DNA from: CAZKCI01 sp964584165
Lineage (GTDB): Bacteria; Auribacterota; Erginobacteria; Erginobacterales; CAZKCI01
NCBI GenBank assembly: GCA_964584165.1
Contig: CAZOYW010000005.1
Coordinates: 1 to 64,000 of the forward strand
DNA: 64,000 nt
Direction: 5' to 3'
Under the pieces are notes generated by a model. That model did not search any database, was not told the DNA's origin, and saw only the letters and a list, made by a program, of their open reading frames with translations. Positions within the stretch are counted from its first letter, which is position 1; each line of letters opens with the position of its first letter. The translations under genes were made by a program, and so were the position numbers. Shown here one piece after another: positions 42,541-50,066 of the stretch.

Positions 42541-43434
42541 ATGCAGATCGCCGTGTGCATCCCTTGCCTGAACGAGGAGGCGACCGTCGGGAAGGTGATC
42601 GACGACTTCCGGCGGGAGCTCCCGGAGGCGAAGATCTACGTCGGGGACAACAACTCCCGTGACCGGACCGCGGAGGCGGCCCGGGCGAGGGGGGCGGAGG
42701 TCGTCGCCTGCCGCCGGCGGGGGAAGGGATCGACCGTCCGAGAGCTCCTGGAGAGGGTCCGGGCCGACGTCTATATCCTGGTCGACGGCGACGACACCTA
42801 TCGCGCCGAGGACGTCTCCCTTCTCCTCGGCCCCGTCCGCGCGGGGGAGTTCGACATGGTCATCGGCAACCGGCTCAAGTGTTTCCGGGCCGGATCGTTC
42901 CCGAGCCTGCACCTGGCCGGGAACAAGTTCATCCGCTACCTCACCCGGCGGCTACACGGGGTGGACATCCCGGACATGCTCAGCGGCTACCGGGTGATGA
43001 ACCGCGCCCTGGTCGAGGAGACGTCCCTGATCTCCGGCGGCTTCGAGATCGAGACCGAGATCAACATCAAGAGCGTCGGGCACGGCTTCCGGGTCGGCTC
43101 GGTCGACAGCGAGTACCGCCCGCGGCCGACCGGCTCCTCCTCCAAGCTGAAAACCTTCCAGGACGGCTATCGGATACTGGCCACCATCCTCATGCTCCTC
43201 CGCGAGCACCAGCCGATGACCATGGGCGGCCTCCTCTTCTGCGGACTCAACCTGCTCGCCCTCTTTCTGCTCCTCTCCGGCGGCCTGTCCGGGCGCCGGC
43301 CGGTCTTCGGCTTGGGCCTCCTCGCCTCCCTCCTGGGCGCGATCGCCCTGGCGGTGGGGATCGTCCTCAACGCGGTCAACATCTCCCACCGCGAGACGGA
43401 GGAGTTGATCCGCAAACTGCGGATCAAACAGTGA
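42541..43434 (+). CDS. Glycosyltransferase family 2, polyprenol-phosphate type
   Basis: A 297-residue GT2 enzyme: IAVCIPCLNEEATVGKVIDD, VGDNNSRDRTAEAARARGAE, and VDGDDTYRAEDV with the DGDD metal motif. VDIPDMLSGYRVMNRALVEE and GGFEIETEINI are DPM1/GtrB-like. Two C-terminal helices (MGGLLFCGLNLLALFLLLSG and VFGLGLLASLLGAIALAVGI) anchor it. Such enzymes make polyprenyl-phosphate sugars for GT-C enzymes. AAGAAGGAGAT gives a good ribosome site. A radical SAM gene follows after 17 bases. Confidence 0.88.
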   Translation: MQIAVCIPCLNEEATVGKVIDDFRRELPEAKIYVGDNNSRDRTAEAARARGAEVVACRRRGKGSTVRELLERVRADVYILVDGDDTYRAEDVSLLLGPVRAGEFDMVIGNRLKCFRAGSFPSLHLAGNKFIRYLTRRLHGVDIPDMLSGYRVMNRALVEETSLISGGFEIETEINIKSVGHGFRVGSVDSEYRPRPTGSSSKLKTFQDGYRILATILMLLREHQPMTMGGLLFCGLNLLALFLLLSGGLSGRRPVFGLGLLASLLGAIALAVGIVLNAVNISHRETEELIRKLRIKQ

Positions 43435-43451
43435 ACAGTGACTGTTTCTCA

Positions 43452-44909
43452 ATGAAGATACTCGTCGTCAACGAGCCCTTCGTCCCCGACTTCTGCCGGA
43501 CCCAGCGCTGGGCGGCCCGCACCCGCTCCCGGGTTCTCCGCCCCCCCGACTGGCTCGCCTACGCGACCGCCGTCCTGGAGCGCGACGGCTTCGACGTCGA
43601 ACTCCACGATTTTCCCGCCCGGGGCTGGGGGAAGGATGAGCTTAAGCGCCTGGTCCGCGAGAAGCAGCCCCGCTACGTCGTGCTCGATTCCACCACCCCC
43701 TCGATCTACTCCGACCTCGAGTGCGCCCGGATCGCCAAGTCCGTGGCGGACTGCCGCGTGATCATGGTCGGCCCCCACGCCAGCGCCCTGCCGACCGAGA
43801 CGCTCGAGCTGGGGAAGGGCGCGGTGGACGCCGTGGCCCGGGGCGAGTTCGACTACACCGTCCGGGACGCCGTCGTCGAAGGGGAGGGGAAGGGTGACTG
43901 GGGGAAGGTGGCGGGGCTCTCTTACCTCCGCTCCGGGGAGGTCCGCCACGCGCCCGACCGCCCCCTGATCGAGAATCTCGACGAGCTCCCCTTCCCGTCC
44001 TGGCACCACCTGGATATCCTGAAGTACTACGCCGGGGACAAGTTCTACCCCTACATGAACCTCATCGCCGGGCGGGGCTGCCCCTTTCGCTGCATCTTCT
44101 GCCTCTGGCCTCAGACCATGCACGGCCGGCGCTACCGTCTCCGCTCCGCCAGAAGCGTCGTCGACGAGATGACCTACGACCTCGAGCGCTGGCCGAAGAT
44201 CCGCCGGGGCGAGATCTTCTTCGAGGACGACACCTTCACCGTCCACCGAGAGCGGGCGCTCGCCATCTGCCGCGAGATCAAAAACCGGGCGCTGCGCGTC
44301 ACCTGGTCGGTGAACGCCCGCGCCGACCTCGCCGACCTCGATCTCTTTCGGGAGATGAAGTCGGCGGGCTGCCGCAACCTGGTGGTCGGCTTCGAGTCGG
44401 CGAACCAGTCCGTCCTCGACCGGGTGAAGAAGGGGATCACCGTCGCCCAGTCGCGGGAGTTCATCGCCGCCGCCCGCCGGGCCGGCCTCACCATCCACGG
44501 CTGCTTCGTCTTCGGCCTTCCCGGCGACAACCGGGCGACCGTGGAGGAGACGCTCGACTTCGCCCTCCATTCCGGATTGGACACCGTCCAGTTCTCGGGC
44601 GCCATCCCCTTCCCGGGGACGGAATATTACGATCTCTGCCGGCGGGAGGGCACCCTCACCGCCCAATCCTGGGCCGACTGGCTGGAGGAGGGGGAGCAGA
44701 CGGCGGTCGTCCAGTATCCCCACCTGACCAAGCGGGAAATCAACTCCTATATCGACCGGGGCTTGAGGGAGTTCTACTTCCGACCGCGCTACCTCATCCG
44801 CTTCCTCCTCGACACCCGCTCGTTGGCCGACCTGGCCCGGAAGTTCCGGGGAGCGCTGAACTACGTCTCGTATCTGTTCTCCCGCCGGCGGGTCAAATCG
44901 CGGGGATAG
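43452..44909 (+). CDS. B12-binding radical SAM protein
   Basis: A 485-residue protein. The N-terminal cobalamin-binding-like domain has KILVVNEPFVPDF and VIMVGPHASALPTE; many members of this class lack the DxHxxG motif and none is seen. The radical SAM motif is GRGCPFRCIFCLWPQTMHGR (CX3CX2C). VNARADLADLDL, VGFESANQSVLDRVKKGI and GLPGDNRATVEETLDFAL follow. The C-terminal LREFYFRPRYLIRFLLDTRS is shared with the proteins at 46170 and 51982. It lies directly after a polyprenol-type GT2. The reaction is unknown; a change to a lipid-linked substrate is a guess. Confidence 0.85.
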   Translation: MKILVVNEPFVPDFCRTQRWAARTRSRVLRPPDWLAYATAVLERDGFDVELHDFPARGWGKDELKRLVREKQPRYVVLDSTTPSIYSDLECARIAKSVADCRVIMVGPHASALPTETLELGKGAVDAVARGEFDYTVRDAVVEGEGKGDWGKVAGLSYLRSGEVRHAPDRPLIENLDELPFPSWHHLDILKYYAGDKFYPYMNLIAGRGCPFRCIFCLWPQTMHGRRYRLRSARSVVDEMTYDLERWPKIRRGEIFFEDDTFTVHRERALAICREIKNRALRVTWSVNARADLADLDLFREMKSAGCRNLVVGFESANQSVLDRVKKGITVAQSREFIAAARRAGLTIHGCFVFGLPGDNRATVEETLDFALHSGLDTVQFSGAIPFPGTEYYDLCRREGTLTAQSWADWLEEGEQTAVVQYPHLTKREINSYIDRGLREFYFRPRYLIRFLLDTRSLADLARKFRGALNYVSYLFSRRRVKSRG

Positions 44910-44915
44910 CTGAAT

Positions 44916-45052
44916 GTAGAGAGTCCGTGGGAGGGGCATTCCTGCCCCGAGACAGGCCAGCTTGGATCGCGACAAGAATGTCGCTCCCACAGGCCCGGCT
45001 TTGCGAGAGGGCTGTCAGTAGAGAGTCCGTGGGAGGGGCGTCTCGCCCCGAT
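44916..45052. repeat. GTGGGAGGGGC family, with a 22-bp direct duplication
   Basis: GTAGAGAGTCCGTGGGAGGG then GC occurs at 44916-44937 and again at 45018-45039. The first is followed by GATCGCGACAAGAATGTCGC then TCCCACAGG, closing an inverted repeat. The second is only a half unit, TCTCGCCCC, before the next gene. Confidence 0.85.
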
Positions 45053-45060
45053 GCCCAGCC

Positions 45061-46173
45061 ATGATCGCCATCTACCTTTTGGGAGGGATGTGCCTGATGC
45101 TGCTCGCCCTCCCCGCCCTCTACCTCCTCATCCTCTCCCTCGCCGCGCCGAAGCCGACGGCGCCGGGGAACGCCTCCCCCCTCCCGCCGCTCACCGTCCT
45201 CGTGCCGGCCCACGACGAAGCCCCAAACCTCCCCGCCAAGATCGAAGGGCTGTTCGCCCAGGGCTACCCCTCCGGTCTCCTCCGCATGATGGTGATCGAC
45301 GACGGGTCGACCGACCGGACGGCCGAGGCGCTGGCGCCTTTCTCCGGACGGCTCGCGGCGCTTCGCCTCCCCAAGCCGCGGGGGAAGATCGCCGCCTTAA
45401 ACCTGGGTTTGGATCGCGCGGAGACGGAGATCGTGGTCATCACCGACGCCGACACCGTTCTCGGACAGGGCGCCCTGGAGGCCCTGGCCCGGCCCTTTGC
45501 CGGGGAGAACGTGGGGGCGGTCAGCGGACGGTTGCAGGTGAGGGGGGAGGGGCGGACGGCCCGCTGGGAGCGCGCCTACGTCGAGGCCGAGGAGGGCTTC
45601 CGGGGGCGGGAGAACCTCCTCTCCTCCGTCCCCTTCCTCTTCGGCCAGCTCTCCGCCTTCCGCCGATCGGTTCTCCCCGCCATCCCCGAGGCGGCCGCCG
45701 TGGACGACCTCGAGATCGCCCTCGCCGTCCGGGGGAAGGGCTACCGCGTACTCTCCGCGGAACGGGCGATCGTCTCCGAGGTCCCTCCACCCTCCCTGGG
45801 CGGGCTCCTCAAGCAGAAGGTGCGGCGGGGTCTCTGCACGATCGAGGTCGTCCTCCGCCACCTCGATCTCCTCGATCCCCGCCGCCAGGGCTGGTTCGCC
45901 CTCACCTTCTTCGTCCGCCGCGTCCTCCCCCTCTTCTCGCCCGCCCTGCTCGCCGCCCTCTTCCTCTGCCTCCGGGCCGTCTCCGGGAGCTGGCTCGTCC
46001 CCGCCGCCGGCTATGCCGCCCTCTTGCTCCTCTCCTGGCTGAAGAACCCGCCCCTGACCGAATATCTGGCCATGATGCAGGGGACGATCTGCGCCTCCTG
46101 GTGGCTCTACCTGACGCGGAGGGCTCCGTCCGGCGCGAACTGGAAGAGCTTCCCGGAGGGGAGGGGGGGATGA
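45061..46173 (+). CDS. Processive-type family 2 glycosyltransferase
   Basis: A 370-residue membrane GT2. An N-terminal helix (MIAIYLLGGMCLMLLALPAL) precedes LTVLVPAHDEAPNLPAKIEG, VIDDGSTDRTAEAL and VVITDADTVLGQGALEALA. The DDLEIALAVRGKGYRVLS segment holds the catalytic Asp. KQKVRRGLCTIEVV stands where processive enzymes have QXXRW; the W is missing, so processivity is doubtful. Two or three C-terminal helices follow. The stop overlaps the next radical SAM start (ATGA). Confidence 0.83.
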   Translation: MIAIYLLGGMCLMLLALPALYLLILSLAAPKPTAPGNASPLPPLTVLVPAHDEAPNLPAKIEGLFAQGYPSGLLRMMVIDDGSTDRTAEALAPFSGRLAALRLPKPRGKIAALNLGLDRAETEIVVITDADTVLGQGALEALARPFAGENVGAVSGRLQVRGEGRTARWERAYVEAEEGFRGRENLLSSVPFLFGQLSAFRRSVLPAIPEAAAVDDLEIALAVRGKGYRVLSAERAIVSEVPPPSLGGLLKQKVRRGLCTIEVVLRHLDLLDPRRQGWFALTFFVRRVLPLFSPALLAALFLCLRAVSGSWLVPAAGYAALLLLSWLKNPPLTEYLAMMQGTICASWWLYLTRRAPSGANWKSFPEGRGG

Positions 46174-47543
46174 TCCTGATCAACCCTCCCCTCCGCCACC
46201 CCGAGGCGGTCGTCCCGCCCCTCGGGATCGCCTCGATCGCGGCAACCCTGCGCCAGGCGGGGCGACCGGCCGGTCTTCTCGACGCCAACGCCCTGGGACT
46301 GGACGAGGCGACGGCGGCCGCGGCGGCCCTGGAGCGGCGGCCGGCCGCCGTCGGCCTGACCGTTCTCTACTCGTCTTATCCGGCGGCCCGCGAGATCACC
46401 CGGATTCTCAAGGCTTCTCCCTCCCGGCCCCTGGTCGTCTGGGGCGGACCCCACGCCACCACCTGCCCCGAGGAATCGCTCGTCGAGGGCGGGGCCGACC
46501 TCTGCGTGATCGGGGAGGGAGAGGGGACGGTCCGCGAGCTCGCCCCTAGCCTCGAAAGGGGCTCCCCGGCTTGGGAGTCCGTTCCCGGCCTCGCCTTCCG
46601 GGCGAACGGCCGGATCGTCCGCACCCCCCGCCGCGAGCTTCTCCCGGACCTCGACGCTTTGCCGTTCCCCGCCTACGACCTTCTCCCCATGGACCGGTAT
46701 CGGACCCTGCGCGGGGCGTCCGGCCGCTCCGCCGCAGTCCTGACCAGCCGGGGCTGCCCGGGAAAGTGCATCTTCTGCAGCCGGTGCGTCTTCGGCCGGA
46801 CCATGCGTTACCGCTCCGTTGCCCGGGTTATGGAAGAGATCGCCCTGCTGGTTCGGGACTACGGCGTCCGGACCATCGCCTTCATCGACGACGCCTTCCT
46901 CGAAGACCGCCGCCGCGTGCTCGATCTCTGCTCGGAGCTCGTCGAATCCCGCCTCGGCGTATCCTGGCGACTGGGGAACGGCGTCCGGGTCGACCAGGTC
47001 GACGCCGAGCTTCTCGCGAACATGAAACAGGCGGGGTGCACCGACCTCGCCTTCGGCGTGGAGTCGGGCGACGACGGGGTCTTGAAGCGGATCGGCAAGG
47101 AGATCACGACCGACCAAGCCCGCCACGCTTTCCGCCTGGCCAAGGAGGCCGGGCTGGGAACGATCGGCTTCTTCCAGCTCGGCCACCCCTTCGACACCCC
47201 GGAGACGATGGAGAAGACGATCGCATTCGCCGTCGAGCTCGACCCGGACTACGCCGCCTTCGCCGTCTCCACTCCCCTCCCGGGAGCGGCCCTCTGGGAG
47301 TGGGCGCGCTCCCGCGGCCGGACGGTGGGCAGAGCGCCCGGAGAGAGGATCGACATCTTCAGCGCCCGGCCGCATTTCGTGACCGAAAACTTCACCGCCG
47401 ACGACGTCTCCCGGCTTTACCGGTCGGCCTACCGGAGGTTCTACTACCGCCCCCGCTACATCCTGCGCCGGATCGCTGCCCTGCGCCGCGGCAAGGACCT
47501 CCGGGCGGCCTGGGCGGGGCTGAAATACCTGGTCGGAATCTAA
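46170..47543 (+). CDS. B12-binding radical SAM protein
   Basis: A 457-residue protein, translationally coupled to the preceding GT2 by ATGA. The cobalamin-binding-like domain has MILINPPLRHPEAVVPPLGI, VVWGGPHATTCPEE and DLCVIGEGEGTVREL. The radical SAM motif is SRGCPGKCIFCSRCVFGRTM (CX3CX2C). IDDAFLEDRRRVL, FGVESGDDGVLKRIGKEIT and a late LGHPFDTPETMEKTIAFA follow. The C-terminus carries YRRFYYRPRYILRRIAALRR, the shared motif of this locus. This layout is like HpnJ/BchE-type rSAM enzymes; the substrate is not known. Confidence 0.86.
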   Translation: MILINPPLRHPEAVVPPLGIASIAATLRQAGRPAGLLDANALGLDEATAAAAALERRPAAVGLTVLYSSYPAAREITRILKASPSRPLVVWGGPHATTCPEESLVEGGADLCVIGEGEGTVRELAPSLERGSPAWESVPGLAFRANGRIVRTPRRELLPDLDALPFPAYDLLPMDRYRTLRGASGRSAAVLTSRGCPGKCIFCSRCVFGRTMRYRSVARVMEEIALLVRDYGVRTIAFIDDAFLEDRRRVLDLCSELVESRLGVSWRLGNGVRVDQVDAELLANMKQAGCTDLAFGVESGDDGVLKRIGKEITTDQARHAFRLAKEAGLGTIGFFQLGHPFDTPETMEKTIAFAVELDPDYAAFAVSTPLPGAALWEWARSRGRTVGRAPGERIDIFSARPHFVTENFTADDVSRLYRSAYRRFYYRPRYILRRIAALRRGKDLRAAWAGLKYLVGI

Positions 47544-47545
47544 AT

Positions 47546-47656
47546 AGATGGGTTAGGGTAAGGAAGTGGGTTTGGTCAATGGGCAAAGTCGATGGTGGCG
47601 ACTGCACCATTGACCTTACCCATCTACCAGACCAATATCCTTACCCTTACCCATCG
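47546..47656. repeat. GATGGGTNAGGGT family inverted repeat, copy 4
   Basis: Left arm AGATGGGTTAGGGTAAGGAA then GTGGGTTTGGTCAATGGGC; right arm ATTGACCTTACCCATCTACC, then CCTTACCCTTACCCATCG. A central GTGGCGACTGCACCA could form a small loop. It begins two bases after the stop of the radical SAM gene. Confidence 0.85.
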
Positions 47657-47669
47657 ACCGGCAGTGACG

Positions 47670-48749
47670 ATGTTCCGTTACCTGACCTCATACGCCGCTC
47701 TCCTCCGCCGGAGCATTTTTCCCCGCCCGGGCGACCGGCCGCTCCAGCTCACGCTATTCATCACCTCTCTCTGCAACGCCTCCTGCGCCCACTGCTTTTA
47801 CGCCGACCGACTGAACGCGGACGGCGACCTCTCCCTGGACCAGGTCCGCGCGCTCTCTCGCGCTCTCGGCCCGCTCTTCTCCCTCTCCCTCTCCGGGGGC
47901 GAGCCGTTTCTCTCCCCTCTTCTGGCCGAAACTTGCCTTCTCTTCGCCCGTCACAACTCGGTCCGAAGGATCCAGATCCCCACCAACGGTCTCCTCCCCG
48001 AAAATATCGCCCGCACGACCGAGCAAATCCTCCGAGGAACCGCGGCGGAGGTCACGGTCGCTCTCTCCGTCGACGGCCTGGAAAAGACCCACGACCGTAT
48101 CCGCGGAAGGGAAGGCTGCTTCGGAAAGGTCCGCGAGACCTACCGTCTCCTGTCCGGGATGAAAGGATCCCACCGAAAACTGCGTCTCGTCACGAACACG
48201 GCGATCTCCAACCTGAACCTCGAGGATATCCCGGCCCTGATGGCCCTCCTCCGCAACGAGTGGACCGCGCTCGACTCGGTCAACTGGGACTGGGTGAGGG
48301 GGCAGCCGGCCGACCCGGACGTTTCCCTCCCGCCCGTCTCCCGCCTCCGCGCGCTGAAACCGACCCTCCTCTCCGCCAAGGCGCATTTTCTCCGCCGTTC
48401 GGCCGGATGGGCGTGGGCGGCTCTCGAGCTGGCCTTCCGGGATTATCTCTTCGACCTCGACCTGCGCACCCTCTCCGAGCGGCGGCAGGTCGTGCCCTGC
48501 CGCGCGCCGGCGATCCACCGCGTGGTCTATGCCAATGGGGACTGCTCCTTCTGCGAGACCCTCCCCTCCTTCGGAAACTTCGCCCGGGAAGGGCCGGCGG
48601 GCCTCCTCGGCGGGAAGAAGGCGGAGCGGATGGAGAGGGAGGCGAGGGCGGGGAATTGCTTCTGCGCCCATGGCTGCCACCAGCCATTCAACGCCCTCCT
48701 CGACCCGAAGTCCTGGCCGCGGATCCTCCTGCGGTTGGGACGAGTGTAG
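47670..48749 (+). CDS. Radical SAM/SPASM-like protein
   Basis: A 359-residue protein without a B12 domain. The radical SAM motif is SLCNASCAHCFYADRLN (CX3CX2C), followed by LSLSGGEPFLSP and IPTNGLLPEN. A C-terminal Cys-rich region (PCRAPAIHRVVYANGDCSFC, then GNCFCAHGC) is like the SPASM/twitch auxiliary-cluster domain. I chose the ATG giving MFRYLTSYAALLRR; an earlier GTG would start inside the repeat. Such proteins modify peptides, sugars or lipids; nothing here names the substrate. The TAG stop is part of the GTAGGCCGG repeat. Confidence 0.83.
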   Translation: MFRYLTSYAALLRRSIFPRPGDRPLQLTLFITSLCNASCAHCFYADRLNADGDLSLDQVRALSRALGPLFSLSLSGGEPFLSPLLAETCLLFARHNSVRRIQIPTNGLLPENIARTTEQILRGTAAEVTVALSVDGLEKTHDRIRGREGCFGKVRETYRLLSGMKGSHRKLRLVTNTAISNLNLEDIPALMALLRNEWTALDSVNWDWVRGQPADPDVSLPPVSRLRALKPTLLSAKAHFLRRSAGWAWAALELAFRDYLFDLDLRTLSERRQVVPCRAPAIHRVVYANGDCSFCETLPSFGNFAREGPAGLLGGKKAERMEREARAGNCFCAHGCHQPFNALLDPKSWPRILLRLGRV

Positions 48750-48868
48750 GCCGGTTCTCCGCCTCCGCCCTGCGGGCTATGGCGAACAGGTGTGAACCGG
48801 CGGCCGGGCCGTGGCGCCGGTGTAGGCCGGTTCTGTGAACCGGCGCCCGGACGCAGTCCGGGCCTACA
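48746..48868. repeat. GTAGGCCGG / CCGGGCCTAC inverted repeat between convergent genes
   Basis: It opens GTGTAGGCCGGTTCTCCGCC, has a second GTGTAGGCCGGTTCTGTGAA (48822-48841), and closes with CCGGACGCAGTCCGGGCCTA. The left TAG stops the plus-strand radical SAM gene and the right CTA is the stop of the minus-strand glycosyltransferase. A relative lies at 62634-62786. Confidence 0.85.
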
Positions 48869-49880
48869 GGCTGAACTTGCGGAAGCGGAGCGAGCCCCAG
48901 AGGTGGAAGAGGAGCTCGGAGAGCATCACGAGCCACCAGGCGGAGAGGAAGAGGAGAAACTCCCGGCGGCGTCGGAGGAGGATCTGGAGCTTGATCCCGC
49001 GGGCGGCCTCGTTGAGGTAGACGACGCAGACCGCGGCATAGGTTACGGCGAGGAGGGCGGCCGCGGCGGCGACGCCGAAGGGCGAGGCGCCCGCGAACAG
49101 GCCGGCCAGGAAAAAGGCGAGGGCGGCGTAGAAGGGATAGTAGGCGGCGAGCGCGGGGGTGAAGACGCCGAAAAGCTTGAGCGCCTTGAACCGGACGGGG
49201 TGCTTCCGCTCGAAGTAGCGGTCGGTGTAGGACCAGCGAAAGCGGAGACGCTTGCCGAGGAGGCCTCCGAGCGCGTAACGGTGGGGGGGATGGGCGACGC
49301 GGACGTCGGGGGCGAAGGGGATCGCGTAGCCCAGGTCGAGGACCCGCCAGGCCAGGTCGGTGTCCTCCCGGTAGTATTTCAGGACGGGATCGAACGGCCC
49401 GGCCCGGTCCAGCGCCTCCCGGCGGTAGAAGATGTTGCAGGTCTCGTAGTTCCCGTCCTCCAGGTTGCGGACCTGCATGGTCAGGGCCGAGATCTCCCGG
49501 ACGTCGCACCAGGTCAGGCCCTGGACTCCCCCCACCGCCGGGTCGTCGAAATAGGGCAGGGCTCGGGCGATCCACTCCCGGTCGGGAAGGCAGTCATCGT
49601 CGATGAAGCCGAGGATCTCCCCCCGCGCCGATCGGAGCCCCCGGTTCCGGGCCGCGCCCTGCCCCCGGTTCTTGCCGGGAAGATAGGAGAGACCGGGGAA
49701 GCGGGGGAGGAGGGAGGCGACCGCCTCTCCCGTGCCGTCACGGGACCCGTCGTCGGCGACGATCACCTCGAACGATCCCGGGGGGACGGCCTGGGCGCGA
49801 AGGGCCAGGAGCAGGCGAAGGAGCTTGTCCCGACGGTTGCAGGTGGGTATGATGACGCTGATCCGGGGCGCAGTGGCCAT
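48864..49880 (-). CDS. Glycosyltransferase family 2 (only minus-strand gene)
   Basis: A 338-residue GT2 enzyme: ISVIIPTCNRRDKLLRLLLA, VIVADDGSRDGTGEAV, GKNRGQGAARNRGLRSARGE, FIDDDCLPDREW and YYREDTDLAWRV. Two or three helices lie in the C-terminal third (AAYYPFYAALAFFLAGLFAG, then AVTYAAVCVVYL). The ATG is preceded on its strand by AGGAGG at good spacing. The stop codon lies in the right arm of the repeat shared with the radical SAM gene facing it. Being the only reversed gene, it may have been inverted with its flanking repeats. Confidence 0.87.
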   Translation of the reverse strand: MATAPRISVIIPTCNRRDKLLRLLLALRAQAVPPGSFEVIVADDGSRDGTGEAVASLLPRFPGLSYLPGKNRGQGAARNRGLRSARGEILGFIDDDCLPDREWIARALPYFDDPAVGGVQGLTWCDVREISALTMQVRNLEDGNYETCNIFYRREALDRAGPFDPVLKYYREDTDLAWRVLDLGYAIPFAPDVRVAHPPHRYALGGLLGKRLRFRWSYTDRYFERKHPVRFKALKLFGVFTPALAAYYPFYAALAFFLAGLFAGASPFGVAAAAALLAVTYAAVCVVYLNEAARGIKLQILLRRRREFLLFLSAWWLVMLSELLFHLWGSLRFRKFSL

Positions 49881-49934
49881 GGCCTCGCCTCCTCTGCCTC
49901 CGCATGTATAACCCAACCCCTGATCTCCGTCAAC

Positions 49935-50008
49935 TGTGGGAGGGGCGTCCCGCCCCGATCCAGGTCGTCTGGTTAATACCCGGATCGCGGCGAGACGCCG
50001 CTCCCACA
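49935..50008. repeat. GTGGGAGGGGC family inverted repeat
   Basis: TGTGGGAGGGGCGTCCCGCC then CCGATCCAGG on the left pairs with GGATCGCGGCGAGACGCCGC then TCCCACA on the right. It lies between divergent genes. Copies at 44916 and 55890 share both ends. Confidence 0.85.
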
Positions 50009-50038
50009 GGCAGAGACTGACGACCGCAAAATAGTTCC

Positions 50039-50066
50039 ATTCGTGAAAATTCGTGAAAATTCGTGG
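50039..50066. repeat. ATTCGTGAAA direct repeat overlapping a start codon
   Basis: ATTCGTGAAA is repeated (ATTCGTGAAAATTCGTGAAA, then ATTCGTGG). The GTG of the first unit is the start of the next gene, so the repeat writes the first residues MKIRENSW. Confidence 0.7.

Noticed and set aside
47592..47669. Earlier GTG start for the SPASM protein
   Set aside because: The added 26 residues are encoded by the repeat arm; the ATG at 47670 opens at the conserved-looking part.
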